From Halictus rubicundus (Eukaryota; Arthropoda; Insecta; Hymenoptera; Halictidae), in NCBI RefSeq assembly GCF_050948215.1, contig NW_027488943.1:62001-126000 (forward strand): 64,000 bases of DNA, in the 5' to 3' direction. This document shows, piece by piece, positions 27,314 through 37,488 of this stretch. The notes under the pieces were generated by a model. The model saw nothing but the letters and a program-made list of their open reading frames with translations. It had not been told where the DNA came from and ran no database searches. Positions within the stretch are counted from its first letter, which is position 1. The number at the start of each line of letters is the position of its first letter. A program made the translations under genes and the position numbers.

Positions 27314-28364
27314 ATAGGATAGAAGATAGGATGGGATAGAGGATTGGATAGGATACAGGATAGGATAGGATAGAGGATAGGGTAGGATAAAGGATAGGAT
27401 AGGATAGAGGATAGGATAGGATAGAGGATAGGTTAGACGATAGGATAGGATAGAGGATAGGATAGGATAGAGGATTTGATAGATGATAGGATAGGATAGA
27501 GTATATTATAGGATAGAGGATATGATAGGATAGAGGATAGGATAGGATAGAGGATACGATATTATACACGATAGGATAGGATAGAGGATCGGATACGATA
27601 GAGGATTTGATAGGGGATTAGATAGGATAGAGGATAGGATAGGATAGAGGATAGGATAGGATAGAGGATAGGATAGGATAGAGGATAGGATAGAATAGAG
27701 GATAGGATAGGATAGAGGATAGGATAGGATAGAGGATAGGATAGAATAGAGGATAGGATAGGATAGAGGATAGCATAGGATATAGGATAGGATAGGATAG
27801 AGGATAGGAGAGGATAGAGGATAGGATAGAATACAGGATAGGGTAGGATAGAGCATAGGATAGGATAGAGGATACGATAGGATAGAGGATAGGATAGGAT
27901 AGAGGATACGATATTATAGGCGATATGATAGGATAGAGGACAGGATTGGATAGAGAATTTGATAGGGGATTGGATAGAATAGAGGATATGATAGGTTAGA
28001 GGATTGGATAGGATAGAGAATAGGATAGGATAGATGATACGATATTATAGGAGGTAGGATAGGATAGAGGATAGGATAGGATTGCGGATACGATACGATA
28101 GAGGATAGGATTGGGGATTGGATAGGATAGAGGATTGGATAGTTTAGAGGATAGAGGATAAGATAGGATAGAGGATAGGATAGGATTGATGATAGGATTG
28201 GATAGAGTATACGATATGATAGGCGATATGATAGGATAGAGGACAGGATAGGATAGAAGATAGGATAGGATAGTCGATAGGATAGGATAGAGGATAGGAT
28301 AGGATAGAGGATAGGATAGGATAGAGGATACGATAGGATAGAGGATAGGATAGGATAGAGGATA

Positions 28365-29700
28365 AGATAGGGGATTGCATAGGATTGAGGATAGAATTGG
28401 ATAGAGGATAGGATAGAGGATAGGATAGGATAGATGATAGGATAGGATAGAGGATAGGATAGGATAGAGGATAGGATAATATAGAGGATAGGATAGGATA
28501 GAGGATAGGATAGGATAGAGGATAGGATAGGTTAGAGGAAAGGATAGAGGATAGGAAAGAGGATAGGATAGAGGATAGGATAGGATAGAGGATAGGATAG
28601 GATAGAGGATAGGATAGGATAGAGAATAGGACAGGATAGAAGATAGGATAGGATAGAGGATAGGATAGGATAGAGGATTCGATAGGGTAGAGGATAGGAT
28701 AGGATAGAGGATAGGATAGAGGATAGGATAGAGGATAGGATAGAGGATAGGATAGAGCATAGGATATCGGATAGGATAGGATAGAGGATAGGATAGGATA
28801 GAGGATAGGATAGGATAGAGGTTAGGATAGGATAGAGGATAGGATAGGGGATTGGATAGGACAGAGGATAGGATAGGATGGAGGATAGGATAGGATATAG
28901 GATAGGATAGAGAATAGGATAGGGTAGAGGATAGGATAGGATAGAGGATAGGATAGGGGATTCGATAGGGTAGAGGATAGGATAGGATAGAGGATAGGAT
29001 AGGGGATTCGATAGGATAGACGATACGATAGGATAGAGGATAGGATAGGATACAGGATAGGATAAGATAGAGGATAGGATAGGATAGAGGATAGGATAGG
29101 ATAGAGGATAGGATAGGATAGACGATAGGATAGGATAGAGGATAGGACAGGATAGAGGATAGGATAGGATAGAGGATAGGATAGGATAGAGGATAGGATA
29201 GGATAGAGGATAGGATAGGATAGAGGATAGGATAGGATAGAGGATAGGATAGGATAGGATAGAGGATAGGATAGGATAGAGGATAGGATAGGATAGGATA
29301 GTGGATAGGATAGGATAGATAATAGGATAGGTTTGAGGATAGGTTAGGATAGAGGATAGGATAGGTTACAGGATAGGATAGGATTGAGAATAAAATTGGT
29401 TAGAGGATAGGATATAATAGAGGATATGATACGATAGGATAGAGAATATGATAGGATCGTATATAGGATACGATAGGATAGAGGATAGGATAAGATAGAT
29501 GATAGGATAGGATAGAGGATAGGATAGACGATAGGATAGAGGATAGGATAGAGGATAGGATAGAGGATAGGATAGAGGATAGGATAGAGGATAGGATAGG
29601 ATAGAGGATAGGATAGGATAGAGGATAGGATAGGTTACAGGATAGGATAGGATTGAGAATAAAATTGGTTAGAGGATAGGATATAATAGAGGATATGATA
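28365..29700 (+). repeat. ~3.1-3.4-kb spaced duplication, copy 2
   Basis: This is the second copy of the 25.2-26.3 kb block, ending in the marker cassettes at 29386 and 29655. It lies just upstream of the tRNA-derived fragment at 30199. Confidence 0.65.
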
Positions 29701-30198
29701 CGATAGGATAGAGAATATGATAGGATCGGATATAGGATACGATAGGATAGAGGATGGGATAAGATAGATGATAGGATAGGATAGAGGATAGGATAGACGA
29801 TAGGATAGAGGATAGGATAGAGGATAGGATAGGATAGGATAGAGGATAAGATTGGATAGAGGGTAGGATAGGATAGAGGATAGGATAGGATATAGGATAG
29901 GATAGGATAGAGGATAGGATAGGATAGAGGATTGGATAGGATAGAGGATAGATGATAGGATAGGATAGAGGATTGGATAGGATACAGGACAGGATAGGAT
30001 AGAGGATAGGATAGAGGATAGGATAGAGGATAGGATAGAGGATAGGATGGGATAGAGGATAGGATAGGATAGAGGATAGGATAGACGATAGGATAGGATA
30101 GACGATAGGATAGGATAGAGGATTGGATAGGATAGAGGATAGGATAGGATAGAGGATAGGATAGAGGATAGGATAGAGGATAGGATAGAGGATAGGAT

Positions 30199-30238
30199 TT
30201 GAGTCGGTTTGGCGCAACGGTAGCGTGCCCAGTTTTCA
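30199..30238 (+). pseudogene. tRNA-derived 5'-half fragment, copy 1
   Basis: Forty non-satellite bases interrupt the array. They contain TGGCGCAACGG (30210-30220), a good match to the RNA polymerase III A box. The arm folds as a tRNA D-arm: GCGC (30212-30215) pairs with GCGT (30223-30226). Numbering from T8 at 30210 gives a seven-base acceptor strand from 30203 and an anticodon-stem 5' strand followed by TTTTCA. Satellite resumes at the 3' side of the would-be anticodon loop. The 3' half, T-arm and CCA side are missing, so it is not a functional tRNA gene. Origin as a SINE head or an integrated tRNA half is undecided; the D-arm resembles eukaryotic tRNA-Trp. Confidence 0.7.
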
Positions 30239-31501
30239 GGATAGAGGATAGGATAGGATAGAGGATAGCATAGGATAGAGGATAGGATAGAGGATAGGAT
30301 AGAGGATAGGATAGAGCATAGGATATCGGATAAGATGGGATAGAGGATAGGATAGGATAGAGGATAGGATAGGATAGAGGATAGGATAGGATAAGGGATA
30401 GGATAGGATAGAGGATAGGATTGGATAGAGGATAGGATAGACGATAGTATAGGATAGAGGATAGGATAGGATATAGGATAGGATAGGATAGAGGGCAGGA
30501 TAGGATAGAGGATTGGATAGGATACAGGAAAGGATAGGATTGAGGATAGATGTTAGGATAGGATAGAGGATTGGATAGGATACAGGATAGGATAGGATAG
30601 AGGATAGGATAGGGGATTTGATAGGATAGAGGATAGGATAGGATAGAAGATAGGATAGGATATAGGATAGGATAGGGGATATGATAGGATAGAGGATAGG
30701 ATAGAGGATAGGATAGAGGATAGGATAGAGGATAGGATAGAGGATAGGATAGAGGATAGGATAGAGGATAGGATAGGATAGGGGATATGATAGGATAGAG
30801 GATAGGATAGAGGATAGGATAGAGGATAGGATAGAGGATAGGATAGGATAGGGGATATGATAGGATAGAGGATAGGATAGAGGATAGGATAGAGGATAGG
30901 ATAGAGGATAGGATAGAGGATAGGATAGAGGATAGGATAGAGGATAGGATAGGATAGAGGATATAATAGGATAGAGGATAGGATAGGATAGACGATAAGA
31001 TAGGATAGATGATAGGATAGGATAGAGGATAGGATAGGATAGAGGATTGGATAGGATAGAGGATAGATGATAAGATAGGATAGAGGATTGGATAGGATAC
31101 AGGATAGGATAGGATAGTTGATAGGATAGGGGATTTGATAGGATAGAGGATAGGATAGGATAGAAGATAGGATAGGATAGAGGATGGGATAGGATATAGG
31201 ATAGGATAGGGGATATGATAGAATAGAGGATAGGATAGAGGATAGGATAGAGGATAGGATAGGATAGAGGATATAATAGGATAGAGGATAGGATAGGATA
31301 GAGGATAGGATAAGATAGAGGATTGGATAGATGATAGGATACTATAGAGGATATTATAGGATAGAGGATATGATAGGATAGAGGATAGGATAGGATAGAG
31401 GATTGGATAGGATAGGATAGAGGATAGGATAGGATAGAGGATAGGATAGGATAGAGGATTGGATAGGATAGAGGATAGATGATAGGATAGGATAGAGGAT
31501 A

Positions 31502-32372
31502 GGTTAGGTTAGAGGTTAGGATAGGATAGAAGATAGGATAGGATAGAGGATTGGATAGGATACAGGATAGGATAGGATAGGATAGAGGATAGGATAGGAT
31601 AGAGGATAGGATAGGATAGAGGATTGGATAAGATAGAGGATAGGATAGGATAGAGGATAGGATAGGATAGAGGATAGGATAGGATAAAGGATAGGATAGG
31701 ATAGAGGATAGGATAGGATAGAGGATAGATGATAGGATAGGATAGAGGATAGGATAGGATAGAGGATAGGATAGGATAGAGGATAGGATAGGATAGAGGA
31801 TAGGATAGGATAGAGGATAGGTTAGGTTAGAGGTTAGGATAGGATAGAAGATAGGATGGGATAGAGGATTGGATAGGATACAGGATAGGATAGGATAGAG
31901 GATAGGATAGGATAGAGGATAGGATAGGATAGAGGATAGGATAGGATAGAGGATAGGTTAGACGATAGGATAGGATAGAGGATAGGATAGGATAGAGGAT
32001 TTGATAGATGATAGGATAGGATAGAGTATATTATAGGATAGAGGATATGATAGGATAGAGGATAGGATAGGATAGAGGATTGGATAAGATAGAGGATAGG
32101 ATAGGATAGAGGATAGGATAGGATAGAGGATAGGATAGGATAGAGGATAGGATAGGATAGAGGATAGGATAGGATAGAGGATAGGATAGGATAGAGGATA
32201 GGATAGGATAGAGGATAGGATAGGATAGAGGATTGGATAAGATAGAGGATAGGATAGGATAGAGGATAGGATAGGATAGAGGATAGGATAGGATAAAGGA
32301 TAGGATAGGATAGAGGATAGGATAGGATAGAGGATAGGATAGGATAGAGGATAGGTTAGGTTAGAGGTTAGG
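31502..32372 (+). repeat. TTAGG-type variant units, upstream of the retrotransposon
   Basis: Blocks lie at 31502-31520, 31820-31838 and 32354-32372. The first interval, 318 bp, equals that of the left-edge pair, so these regions are homologous higher-order segments. Confidence 0.8.
31687..31731 (+). other. Empty-site paralog 3 of the retrotransposon insertion
   Basis: It has the same 45-bp arrangement, with the insertion point between 31714 and 31715. It lies in the first copy of the ~2.88-kb duplication whose second copy holds the element, so this is probably the closest relative of the pre-insertion allele. Confidence 0.8.
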
Positions 32373-33082
32373 ATAGGATAGAAGATAGGATGGGATAGAG
32401 GATTGGATAGGATACAGGATAGGATAGGATAGAGGATAGGGTAGGATAGAGGATAGGATAGGATAGAGGATAGGATAGGATAGAGGATAGGTTAGACGAT
32501 AGGATAGAGGATAGGATAGAGGATAGGATAGACGATAGGATAGAGGATAGGATAGAGGATAGGATAGGATAGCGGATAAGATTGGATAGAGGATAGGATA
32601 GGATAGAGGATAGGATAGGATAGAGGATTGGATAGGATAGAGGATAGGATAGGATAGAGGATAGGATAAGATAGAGGATAGGATAGGATAGAGGATAGGA
32701 TAGGATAGAGGATAGGATAGGATAGAGGATAGGATAGGATAGAGGATAGGATACGATAGGATAGAGAATATGATAGGATCGGATATAGGATACGATAGGA
32801 TAGAGGATAGGATAAGATAGATGATAGGATAGGATAGAGGATAGGATAGACGATAGGATAGAGGATAGGATAGAGGATAGGATAGGATAGGATAAAGGAT
32901 AAGATTGGATAGAGGATAGGATAGGATAGAGGATAGGATAGGATAGAGGATAGGATAGGATAGAGGATAGGATAGGATAGAGGATAGGATAGGATAGCGG
33001 ATAGGATAGGATAGAGGATAGGATAGGATAGAGGATAGGATAGGATAGAGGATAGGATAGAGGATAGGATAGAGGATAGGAT

Positions 33083-33122
33083 TTGAGTCGGTTTGGCGCA
33101 ACGGTAGCGTGCCCAGTTTTCA
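33083..33122 (+). pseudogene. tRNA-derived 5'-half fragment, copy 2
   Basis: The sequence is identical to 30199-30238, exactly 2884 bp downstream and inside matching flanks. It is therefore a passenger of a segmental duplication and not an independent insertion. Its A box is at 33094-33104. Confidence 0.7.
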
Positions 33123-34313
33123 GGATAGAGGATAGGATAGGATAGAGGATAGCATAGGATAGAGGATAGGATAGAGGATAGGATAGAGCATAGGATATCG
33201 GATAAGATAGGATAGAGGATAGGATAGGATAGAGGATAGGATAGGATAGAGGATAGGATAGGATAAGGGATAGGATAGGATAGAGGATAGGATTGGATAG
33301 AGGATAGGATAGACGATAGTATAGGATAGAGGATAGGATAGGATATAGGATAGAATAGGATAGAGGGCAGGATAGGATAGAGGATTGGATAGGATACAGG
33401 AAAGGATAGGATTGAGGATAGATGTTAGGATAGGATAGAGGATTGGATAGGATACAGGATAGGATAGGATAGAGGATAGGATAGGGGATTTGATAGGATA
33501 GAGGATAGGATAGGATAGAAGATAGGATAGGATATAGGATAGGATAGGGGATATGATAGGATAGAGGATAGGATAGAGGATAGGATAGAGGATAGGATAG
33601 AGGATAGGATACGATAGGGGATATGATAGGATAGAGGATAGGATAGAGGATAGGATAGAGGATAGGATAGAGGATAGGATAGGATAGGGGATATGATAGG
33701 ATAGAGGATAGGATAGAGGATAGGATAGAGGATAGGATAGAGGATAGGATAGAGGATAGGATAGGATAGAGGATATAATAGGATAGAGGATAGGATAGGA
33801 TAGACGATAAGATAGGATAGAGGATAGGATAGGATAGAGGATAGGATAGGATAGAGGATTGGATAGGATAGAGGATAGATGATAAGATAGGATAGAGGAG
33901 TGGATAGGATACAGGATAGGATAGGATAGAGGATAGGATAGGGGATTTGATAGGATAGAGGATAGGATAGGATAGAAGATAGGATAGGATAGAGGATGGG
34001 ATAGGATATAGGATAGGATAGGGGATATGATAGAATAGAGGATAGGATAGAGGATAGGATAGAGGATAGGATAGGATAGAGGATATAATAGGATAGAGGA
34101 TAGGATAGGATAGAGGATAGGATAAGATAGAGGATTGGATAGATGATAGGATACTATAGAGGATATTATAGGATAGAGGATATGATAGGATAGAGGATAG
34201 GATAGGATAGAGGATTGGATAGGATAGGATAGAGGATAGGATAGGATAGAGGATAGGATAGGATAGAGGATTGGATAGGATAGAGGATAGATGATAGGAT
34301 AGGATAGAGGATA

Positions 34314-34332
34314 GGTTAGGTTAGAGGTTAGG
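34314..34332 (+). repeat. TTAGG-type variant unit next to the retrotransposon
   Basis: A single 19-bp block lies about 300 bp upstream of the insertion point. Confidence 0.8.
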
Positions 34333-34615
34333 ATAGGATAGAAGATAGGATAGGATAGAGGATTGGATAGGATACAGGATAGGATAGGATAGGATAGAGG
34401 ATAGGATAGGATAGAGGATAGGATAGGATAGAGGATTGGATAAGATAGAGGATAGGATAGGATAGAGGATAGGATAGGATAGAGGATAGGATAGGATAGG
34501 ATAGAGGATAGGATAGGATAGAGGATAGGATAGGATAGAGGATTGGATAAGATAGAGGATAGGATAGGATAGAGGATAGGATAGGATAGAGGATAGGATA
34601 GGATCAAGGATAGGA

Positions 34616-34633
34616 TAGGATAGAGGATAGGAT
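34616..34633 (+). repeat. Left copy of 18-bp target-site duplication
   Basis: TAGGATAGAGGATAGGAT immediately precedes the first element base and is repeated exactly after the poly(A). Repeats are trivial in a satellite, but deleting the element plus one of these copies restores, in phase, the sequence found at three empty paralogous loci, which supports these boundaries. An extra A at the left edge is ambiguous with the tail. Confidence 0.8.
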
Positions 34634-37078
34634 CCCGCGGCGACATGGACGGGGCCGGCCCTGTCCGAGCTGGCGCCTGCGCAAGGGGCGAGGCGGCTGC
34701 GGGAGGTAATGACGGCGGTGTGCGACACCGCCATGCCCCGCAGCCGGTTCGCCCCCAGGAGGGCGGCGTACTGGTGGTCCGCCGGCATTGCGGAGCTCCG
34801 GCGTGCCTGCAATGCCGCGCGGCGTCGGTTCGGCCGAGCGCGTAGGAGGCGCGACGACGAGGAGGCGACGGCGAGGCTCGGCGGGGAGTACCGAGCCGCG
34901 CTCGGGGTTCTCCGCAGGGCTATCGCGCGGGCCAAGGCCGACGCGTGGTCGGAGCTCGTCGGCACGGTGGACTCCGATCCATGGGGGCGCCCGTACAAGC
35001 TTGTCATGAACAAGCTGCGCGCGTGGGCGCCTCCGGTGACGGAGTCGATGGACCCCCACCTGCTCGAGGGAGTGGTGGCGTCCCTCTTCCCGCGAGAGGG
35101 GGGACAACTGCGCCGCTCCCATTGGGAACAGGAGCCTCTCTCCTGGTCCGCAGAGTGGGAGGTGTCGGCCGGCGAGCTGGGTGAGGCGATGGCCAGGGCG
35201 CGGCCGGTGGGCCGCAAGGCCCCGGGCCCGGACGGGGTGCCGGGCCGCGCGTTGGTCTTGGCCCTGGAGGGGGGACTCGCCGCCGAACTCCGGCAGCTGT
35301 ATAACGGCTGTCTGAGGGAGGGGGTGTTCCCCACGGAGTGGAAGTCGGGCAGGTTGGTCCTCCTTCCGAAGGGGGGCAAGTCCCGGGACTCGCCCTCAGG
35401 GTACCGGCCAATTTGTCTGCTGGACGAGGCGGGGAAGTTGTTCGAGCGCGTACTCGTTGGACGCCTCGTCCGGCACCTGTCGGCGGGAGGGGTCCCCGAT
35501 CTGAGCGGGGTTCAATTCGGCTTCCGGGAGGGTCTCTCCACCGTCGACGCTATTCGGCGGGTGAGGGCTCTCTCGGAGGCCTGTACGAGGGGGGGCGGTG
35601 TTGCGTTGGCGATATCCTTGGATATCGCTAACGCGTTCAACACCGTCCCCTGGGATCGGATAATGGAGGCCCTGGTCTTCCACCGGGTGCCTCTGTATCT
35701 CAGAAGGGTGATCGGGAGCTATCTCTCCGACAGGGGTATAGAGTATCCCGGCCGGTACGGGATGGTGCGCAGGGGCGTCGTGCGCGGGGTTCCGCAGGGC
35801 TCGGTGTTGGGCCCGTTGCTGTGGAATCTTGCGTACGATCGCGTCCTGCGGGAAGAGATGCCTCCCGGGGTCAGCCTGACGTGTTACGCCGACGACACGC
35901 TGGTATTGGCCACCGGGAGGTATGCGAAGGAGGCCATCTGCCTGGCGGAGCGCGGCGCGTGGCGCGCGGTGCGCGCGATCCGGTCGCTGGGCCTAGAGGT
36001 GTCCGTCGAGAAAACCAGGGCCATGTGGTTTCTCCGCTCGGCCCGGTTGGCGGCGCCTCCCCAGTGCTGGATCTGCGTGGGGGAGGGGATGGTCAGGGTC
36101 GGGTCCCAGATGCGGTACCTGGGACTCGAGCTTGACGGCCGGTGGCGTTTTGACCGCCACCTTGAGTCGCTGGCGCCCCGGGCGGAGAGGGCGACCGCTG
36201 CGCTCGGTCGCCATCTCCCGAATCTCGGGGGACCCTGTGGACGGGTGCGTCGTCTGTTCGCGGTGGTGGTGCGAGTTTTGGTCCTGTACGGAGCCCCTGT
36301 ATGGGCGCGCGATGTCTTGGCTAGGGGGCGCAGTGGCGGCACACGGTCGCTGCTGCGTCGCATCGAGCGCAGGCTGGCCATAGGCATCGTGCGGGGGTAC
36401 CGCACCATTTCATACGCGACGGCGATGGTGATGTCGGGGCTGATCCCCCTCGAGCTGGAGGCCCGCGTGTTGGCGGATGTGCATACGCACTCCAGGGAAC
36501 TCCGGCTCCGGGGGGTGGCCCCGGATCAGGCGCGGCTCATGGTGGATGAGCTCAGGCGACATGCTCGGCGGCACGCAGCCCGGGAGTGGCGCGATAGCCT
36601 TCCCGGGACGAGGGAGGGCGAGAGGCGGGCCGTTCGGGCCATCCTCCCGGTGTTCGATCAATGGAACAGGGGATGGATGGGGCATAGGGTCTCCTACCGT
36701 GTGACGCAGGTGATGACCGGGCACGGGTGCTTCGGCGACTACCTGTGTCGCATCGGGAGGGAGACCGAGGAGGCGTGTCACCACTGCGGCGAGCCGCGGG
36801 ACACGGCGCAACACACTCTGGAGGAGTGTCCGGCATGGGGGGGAGAGCGCCGTGCCCTGCGGCGCGCGGTGGGCCACGACCTCTCGCTCCCGGCTGTCGT
36901 CACTGCGGCAGCCGGTGGCGAGGAGGCGTGGAGGGGGTTCGCTTCCTTCTGCGAGCGGGTTATGCTGCGGAAGGAGGCTGCGGAACGGGATCGGAAGCGT
37001 AATCACGATCCCGGCCGAAGGGGGGGGAGGCGGCGCAGGGTACGCCCCGGGGGCGTACCCCCGTTGCGACGCCTCTGA
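34634..37078 (+). CDS. Reverse transcriptase (ORF2 C-terminal part) of R1-clade retrotransposon, 5' partial
   Basis: This RNA-dependent DNA polymerase would copy the element RNA from a nicked target. The frame is open from the junction with the satellite, an in-frame stop lies just upstream at 34628 in the repeat, and the frame ends at TGA 37076-37078. The first ATG is at 34709, but the 25 codons before it read as normal protein of the same family, so it is an internal Met and not the start. Counting from that Met (789 residues): PGPDG at 172-176, GYRP ending at 234, motif A LDIANAF with Asp305, motif B GVPQGS at 360-365, and catalytic YADD at 393-396 inside CYADDTLVL. A C-terminal knuckle C-x2-C-x8-H-x4-C uses Cys690, Cys693, His702 and Cys707, followed by a very basic tail. 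All catalytic residues are present and there is no frameshift. The N-terminal endonuclease is absent through truncation. Codon use is strongly GC-rich, unlike the flanks. Alternative: a Loa/Jockey-type RT, less likely given the knuckle and the C-terminal region. Confidence 0.93.
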   Translation, partial: PAATWTGPALSELAPAQGARRLREVMTAVCDTAMPRSRFAPRRAAYWWSAGIAELRRACNAARRRFGRARRRRDDEEATARLGGEYRAALGVLRRAIARAKADAWSELVGTVDSDPWGRPYKLVMNKLRAWAPPVTESMDPHLLEGVVASLFPREGGQLRRSHWEQEPLSWSAEWEVSAGELGEAMARARPVGRKAPGPDGVPGRALVLALEGGLAAELRQLYNGCLREGVFPTEWKSGRLVLLPKGGKSRDSPSGYRPICLLDEAGKLFERVLVGRLVRHLSAGGVPDLSGVQFGFREGLSTVDAIRRVRALSEACTRGGGVALAISLDIANAFNTVPWDRIMEALVFHRVPLYLRRVIGSYLSDRGIEYPGRYGMVRRGVVRGVPQGSVLGPLLWNLAYDRVLREEMPPGVSLTCYADDTLVLATGRYAKEAICLAERGAWRAVRAIRSLGLEVSVEKTRAMWFLRSARLAAPPQCWICVGEGMVRVGSQMRYLGLELDGRWRFDRHLESLAPRAERATAALGRHLPNLGGPCGRVRRLFAVVVRVLVLYGAPVWARDVLARGRSGGTRSLLRRIERRLAIGIVRGYRTISYATAMVMSGLIPLELEARVLADVHTHSRELRLRGVAPDQARLMVDELRRHARRHAAREWRDSLPGTREGERRAVRAILPVFDQWNRGWMGHRVSYRVTQVMTGHGCFGDYLCRIGRETEEACHHCGEPRDTAQHTLEECPAWGGERRALRRAVGHDLSLPAVVTAAAGGEEAWRGFASFCERVMLRKEAAERDRKRNHDPGRRGGRRRRVRPGGVPPLRRL
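37038..37060 (+). other. Perfect 11-bp inverted repeat at end of RT ORF
   Basis: The arms GGGTACGCCCC (37038-37048) and GGGGCGTACCC (37050-37060) are exact reverse complements around a single central G. The palindrome lies in the last codons of the ORF (encoding VRPGGVP), 15 nt before the stop. It would form a cruciform in DNA; in RNA the innermost pairs must open to make a loop. Confidence 0.75.
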
Positions 37079-37112
37079 CGCGAGCGGGGACGCCCTTGAT
37101 GATCTCGAGGCG

Positions 37113-37129
37113 GGGGATCGGATATCCCC
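37113..37129 (+). other. 3' UTR hairpin 1
   Basis: GGGGAT (37113-37118) pairs with ATCCCC (37124-37129) around a 5-nt loop, soon after the stop codon. Confidence 0.5.
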
Positions 37130-37284
37130 TTACACTCGGTCACCAACGGCGTCCCCGGAGGCCGCCGGGCATCTCGGGCGGGGGCTCGGATGCTCATCGG
37201 GCGGCCTAACAGGGGGGGAAGGCGCCACGTCGTCCGTTGCGTGGTGCCTTCGGATAGAGTAGGTACGGGAGGGGGCCGCGTCCC

Positions 37285-37315
37285 CCCCCGCCTGGGTGGT
37301 ATGCTAAGGCGGGGG
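37285..37315 (+). other. 3' UTR hairpin 2
   Basis: CCCCCGCC (37285-37292) pairs with GGCGGGGG (37308-37315) around a 15-nt loop. The register could slide by one or two bases because of the C and G runs. Confidence 0.5.
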
Positions 37316-37395
37316 CACACCGGATTGACATGCGCGCGCAGAGCACGGGTGCCCCCAGGAGTCTAGGGACGGACGGGGAGGAGTTAGTGGGTATA

Positions 37396-37420
37396 CTCGG
37401 CGTTGCACCAACCAGCCGAG
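37396..37420 (+). other. 3' UTR hairpin 3
   Basis: CTCGGC (37396-37401) pairs exactly with GCCGAG (37415-37420) around a 13-nt loop. It lies about 70 nt from the tail, where R1-clade RTs are expected to engage template RNA (inferred). Confidence 0.55.
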
Positions 37421-37432
37421 GAGTCCCACATA

Positions 37433-37464
37433 ACCCGGACCACCCCCCCCGGGGGGGTTCGGGT
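37433..37464 (+). other. 3' UTR hairpin 4, terminal C/G-run stem
   Basis: ACCCG (37433-37437) can pair with CGGGT (37460-37464), and seven C (within 37443-37450) with seven G (37451-37457), with an asymmetric internal loop. The inner run is nearly loopless, so the actual RNA fold must open a few pairs. It ends 24 nt before the poly(A). Confidence 0.45.
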
Positions 37465-37488
37465 ATCCGTAACGAGATTACCTCCTCG

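Larger units (their letters stand above)
30199..33082 (+). repeat. ~2.88-kb higher-order duplication, copy 1
   Basis: The stretch starting at the tRNA-derived fragment is repeated from 33083. Shared landmarks in order are GCATAGG then GAGCATAGG, GATATCGG, GAGGGCAGG, GATGTTAGG, the GGGGATATG runs, GATACTATAG (31341 and 34152) and a GGTTAGG block (31502 and 34314). Spacing falls from 2884 to about 2812 along the copy, so there are internal unit gains or losses. The copies differ by scattered substitutions. Confidence 0.8.
1..34633 (+). repeat. GGATA/GGATAGA satellite array, left arm
   Basis: The whole interval is tandem repeat made of two modules, GGATA (5 bp) and GGATAGA (7 bp), usually alternating to give a 12-bp period, with 17-bp steps where an extra GGATA is present. 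The + strand is purine-rich (10 of 12 positions in the basic unit) and nearly lacks C. Orientation never inverts. Variant units (GGGGATTCGATA, GAAGACAGG, GGATGGAGG, GTGGGATTGG, GGTTA) recur at kilobase spacing and reveal a higher-order organisation. The array runs off the left edge of the window. No gene was seen here; the long minus-strand frames are by-products of a stop-free repeat strand. Confidence 0.98.
33083..34633 (+). repeat. ~2.88-kb higher-order duplication, copy 2, interrupted by retrotransposon
   Basis: This copy follows the landmark order of copy 1 up to the element insertion and appears to continue after it (37533 onward). Only this copy carries the element, so the duplication preceded the insertion. 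GGATCAAGG at 34602-34610 is a private variant of GGATAAAGG in the other copies. Confidence 0.75.
37079..37488 (+). other. 3' untranslated region of the retrotransposon
   Basis: This is about 410 bp between the RT stop codon and the poly(A) tail. It has no convincing coding frame and is rich in G and C runs. Four inverted repeats are visible in series. In this class of element the 3' UTR is where the RT recognises its own RNA before priming, so these stems are candidate recognition structures; that role is inferred here. Confidence 0.8.

Noticed and set aside
30199..30238. Functional tRNA gene
   Set aside because: Only the 5' half is present; the T-arm, B box and 3' acceptor strand are missing and satellite resumes inside the anticodon arm.
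837..34633. Dozens of long minus-strand ORFs (Ser/Tyr/Pro/Ile/Leu repeats, up to 999 codons) in the left arm
   Set aside because: All three frames of the TATCC strand are stop-free by composition; starts arise only where a GCATAG or similar variant makes a chance ATG. No domain, no unique sequence and no frame preference.
1..34633. Bkm-type (GATA)n sex-chromosome satellite
   Set aside because: GATA occurs inside every module, but the repeat words are GGATA and GGATAGA, not tandem GATA tetramers. Sex linkage cannot be inferred from this.
34709..34711. ATG as the true start of the RT protein
   Set aside because: The same frame is open for 25 codons upstream to the truncation point with family-like sequence; the real start was lost with the 5' end.
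34321..35411. Minus-strand frames overlapping the RT gene (352, 172 and 135 codons)
   Set aside because: They are antisense shadows of a GC-rich coding region. They lack known motifs, while the + strand frame has the full set of RT motifs.
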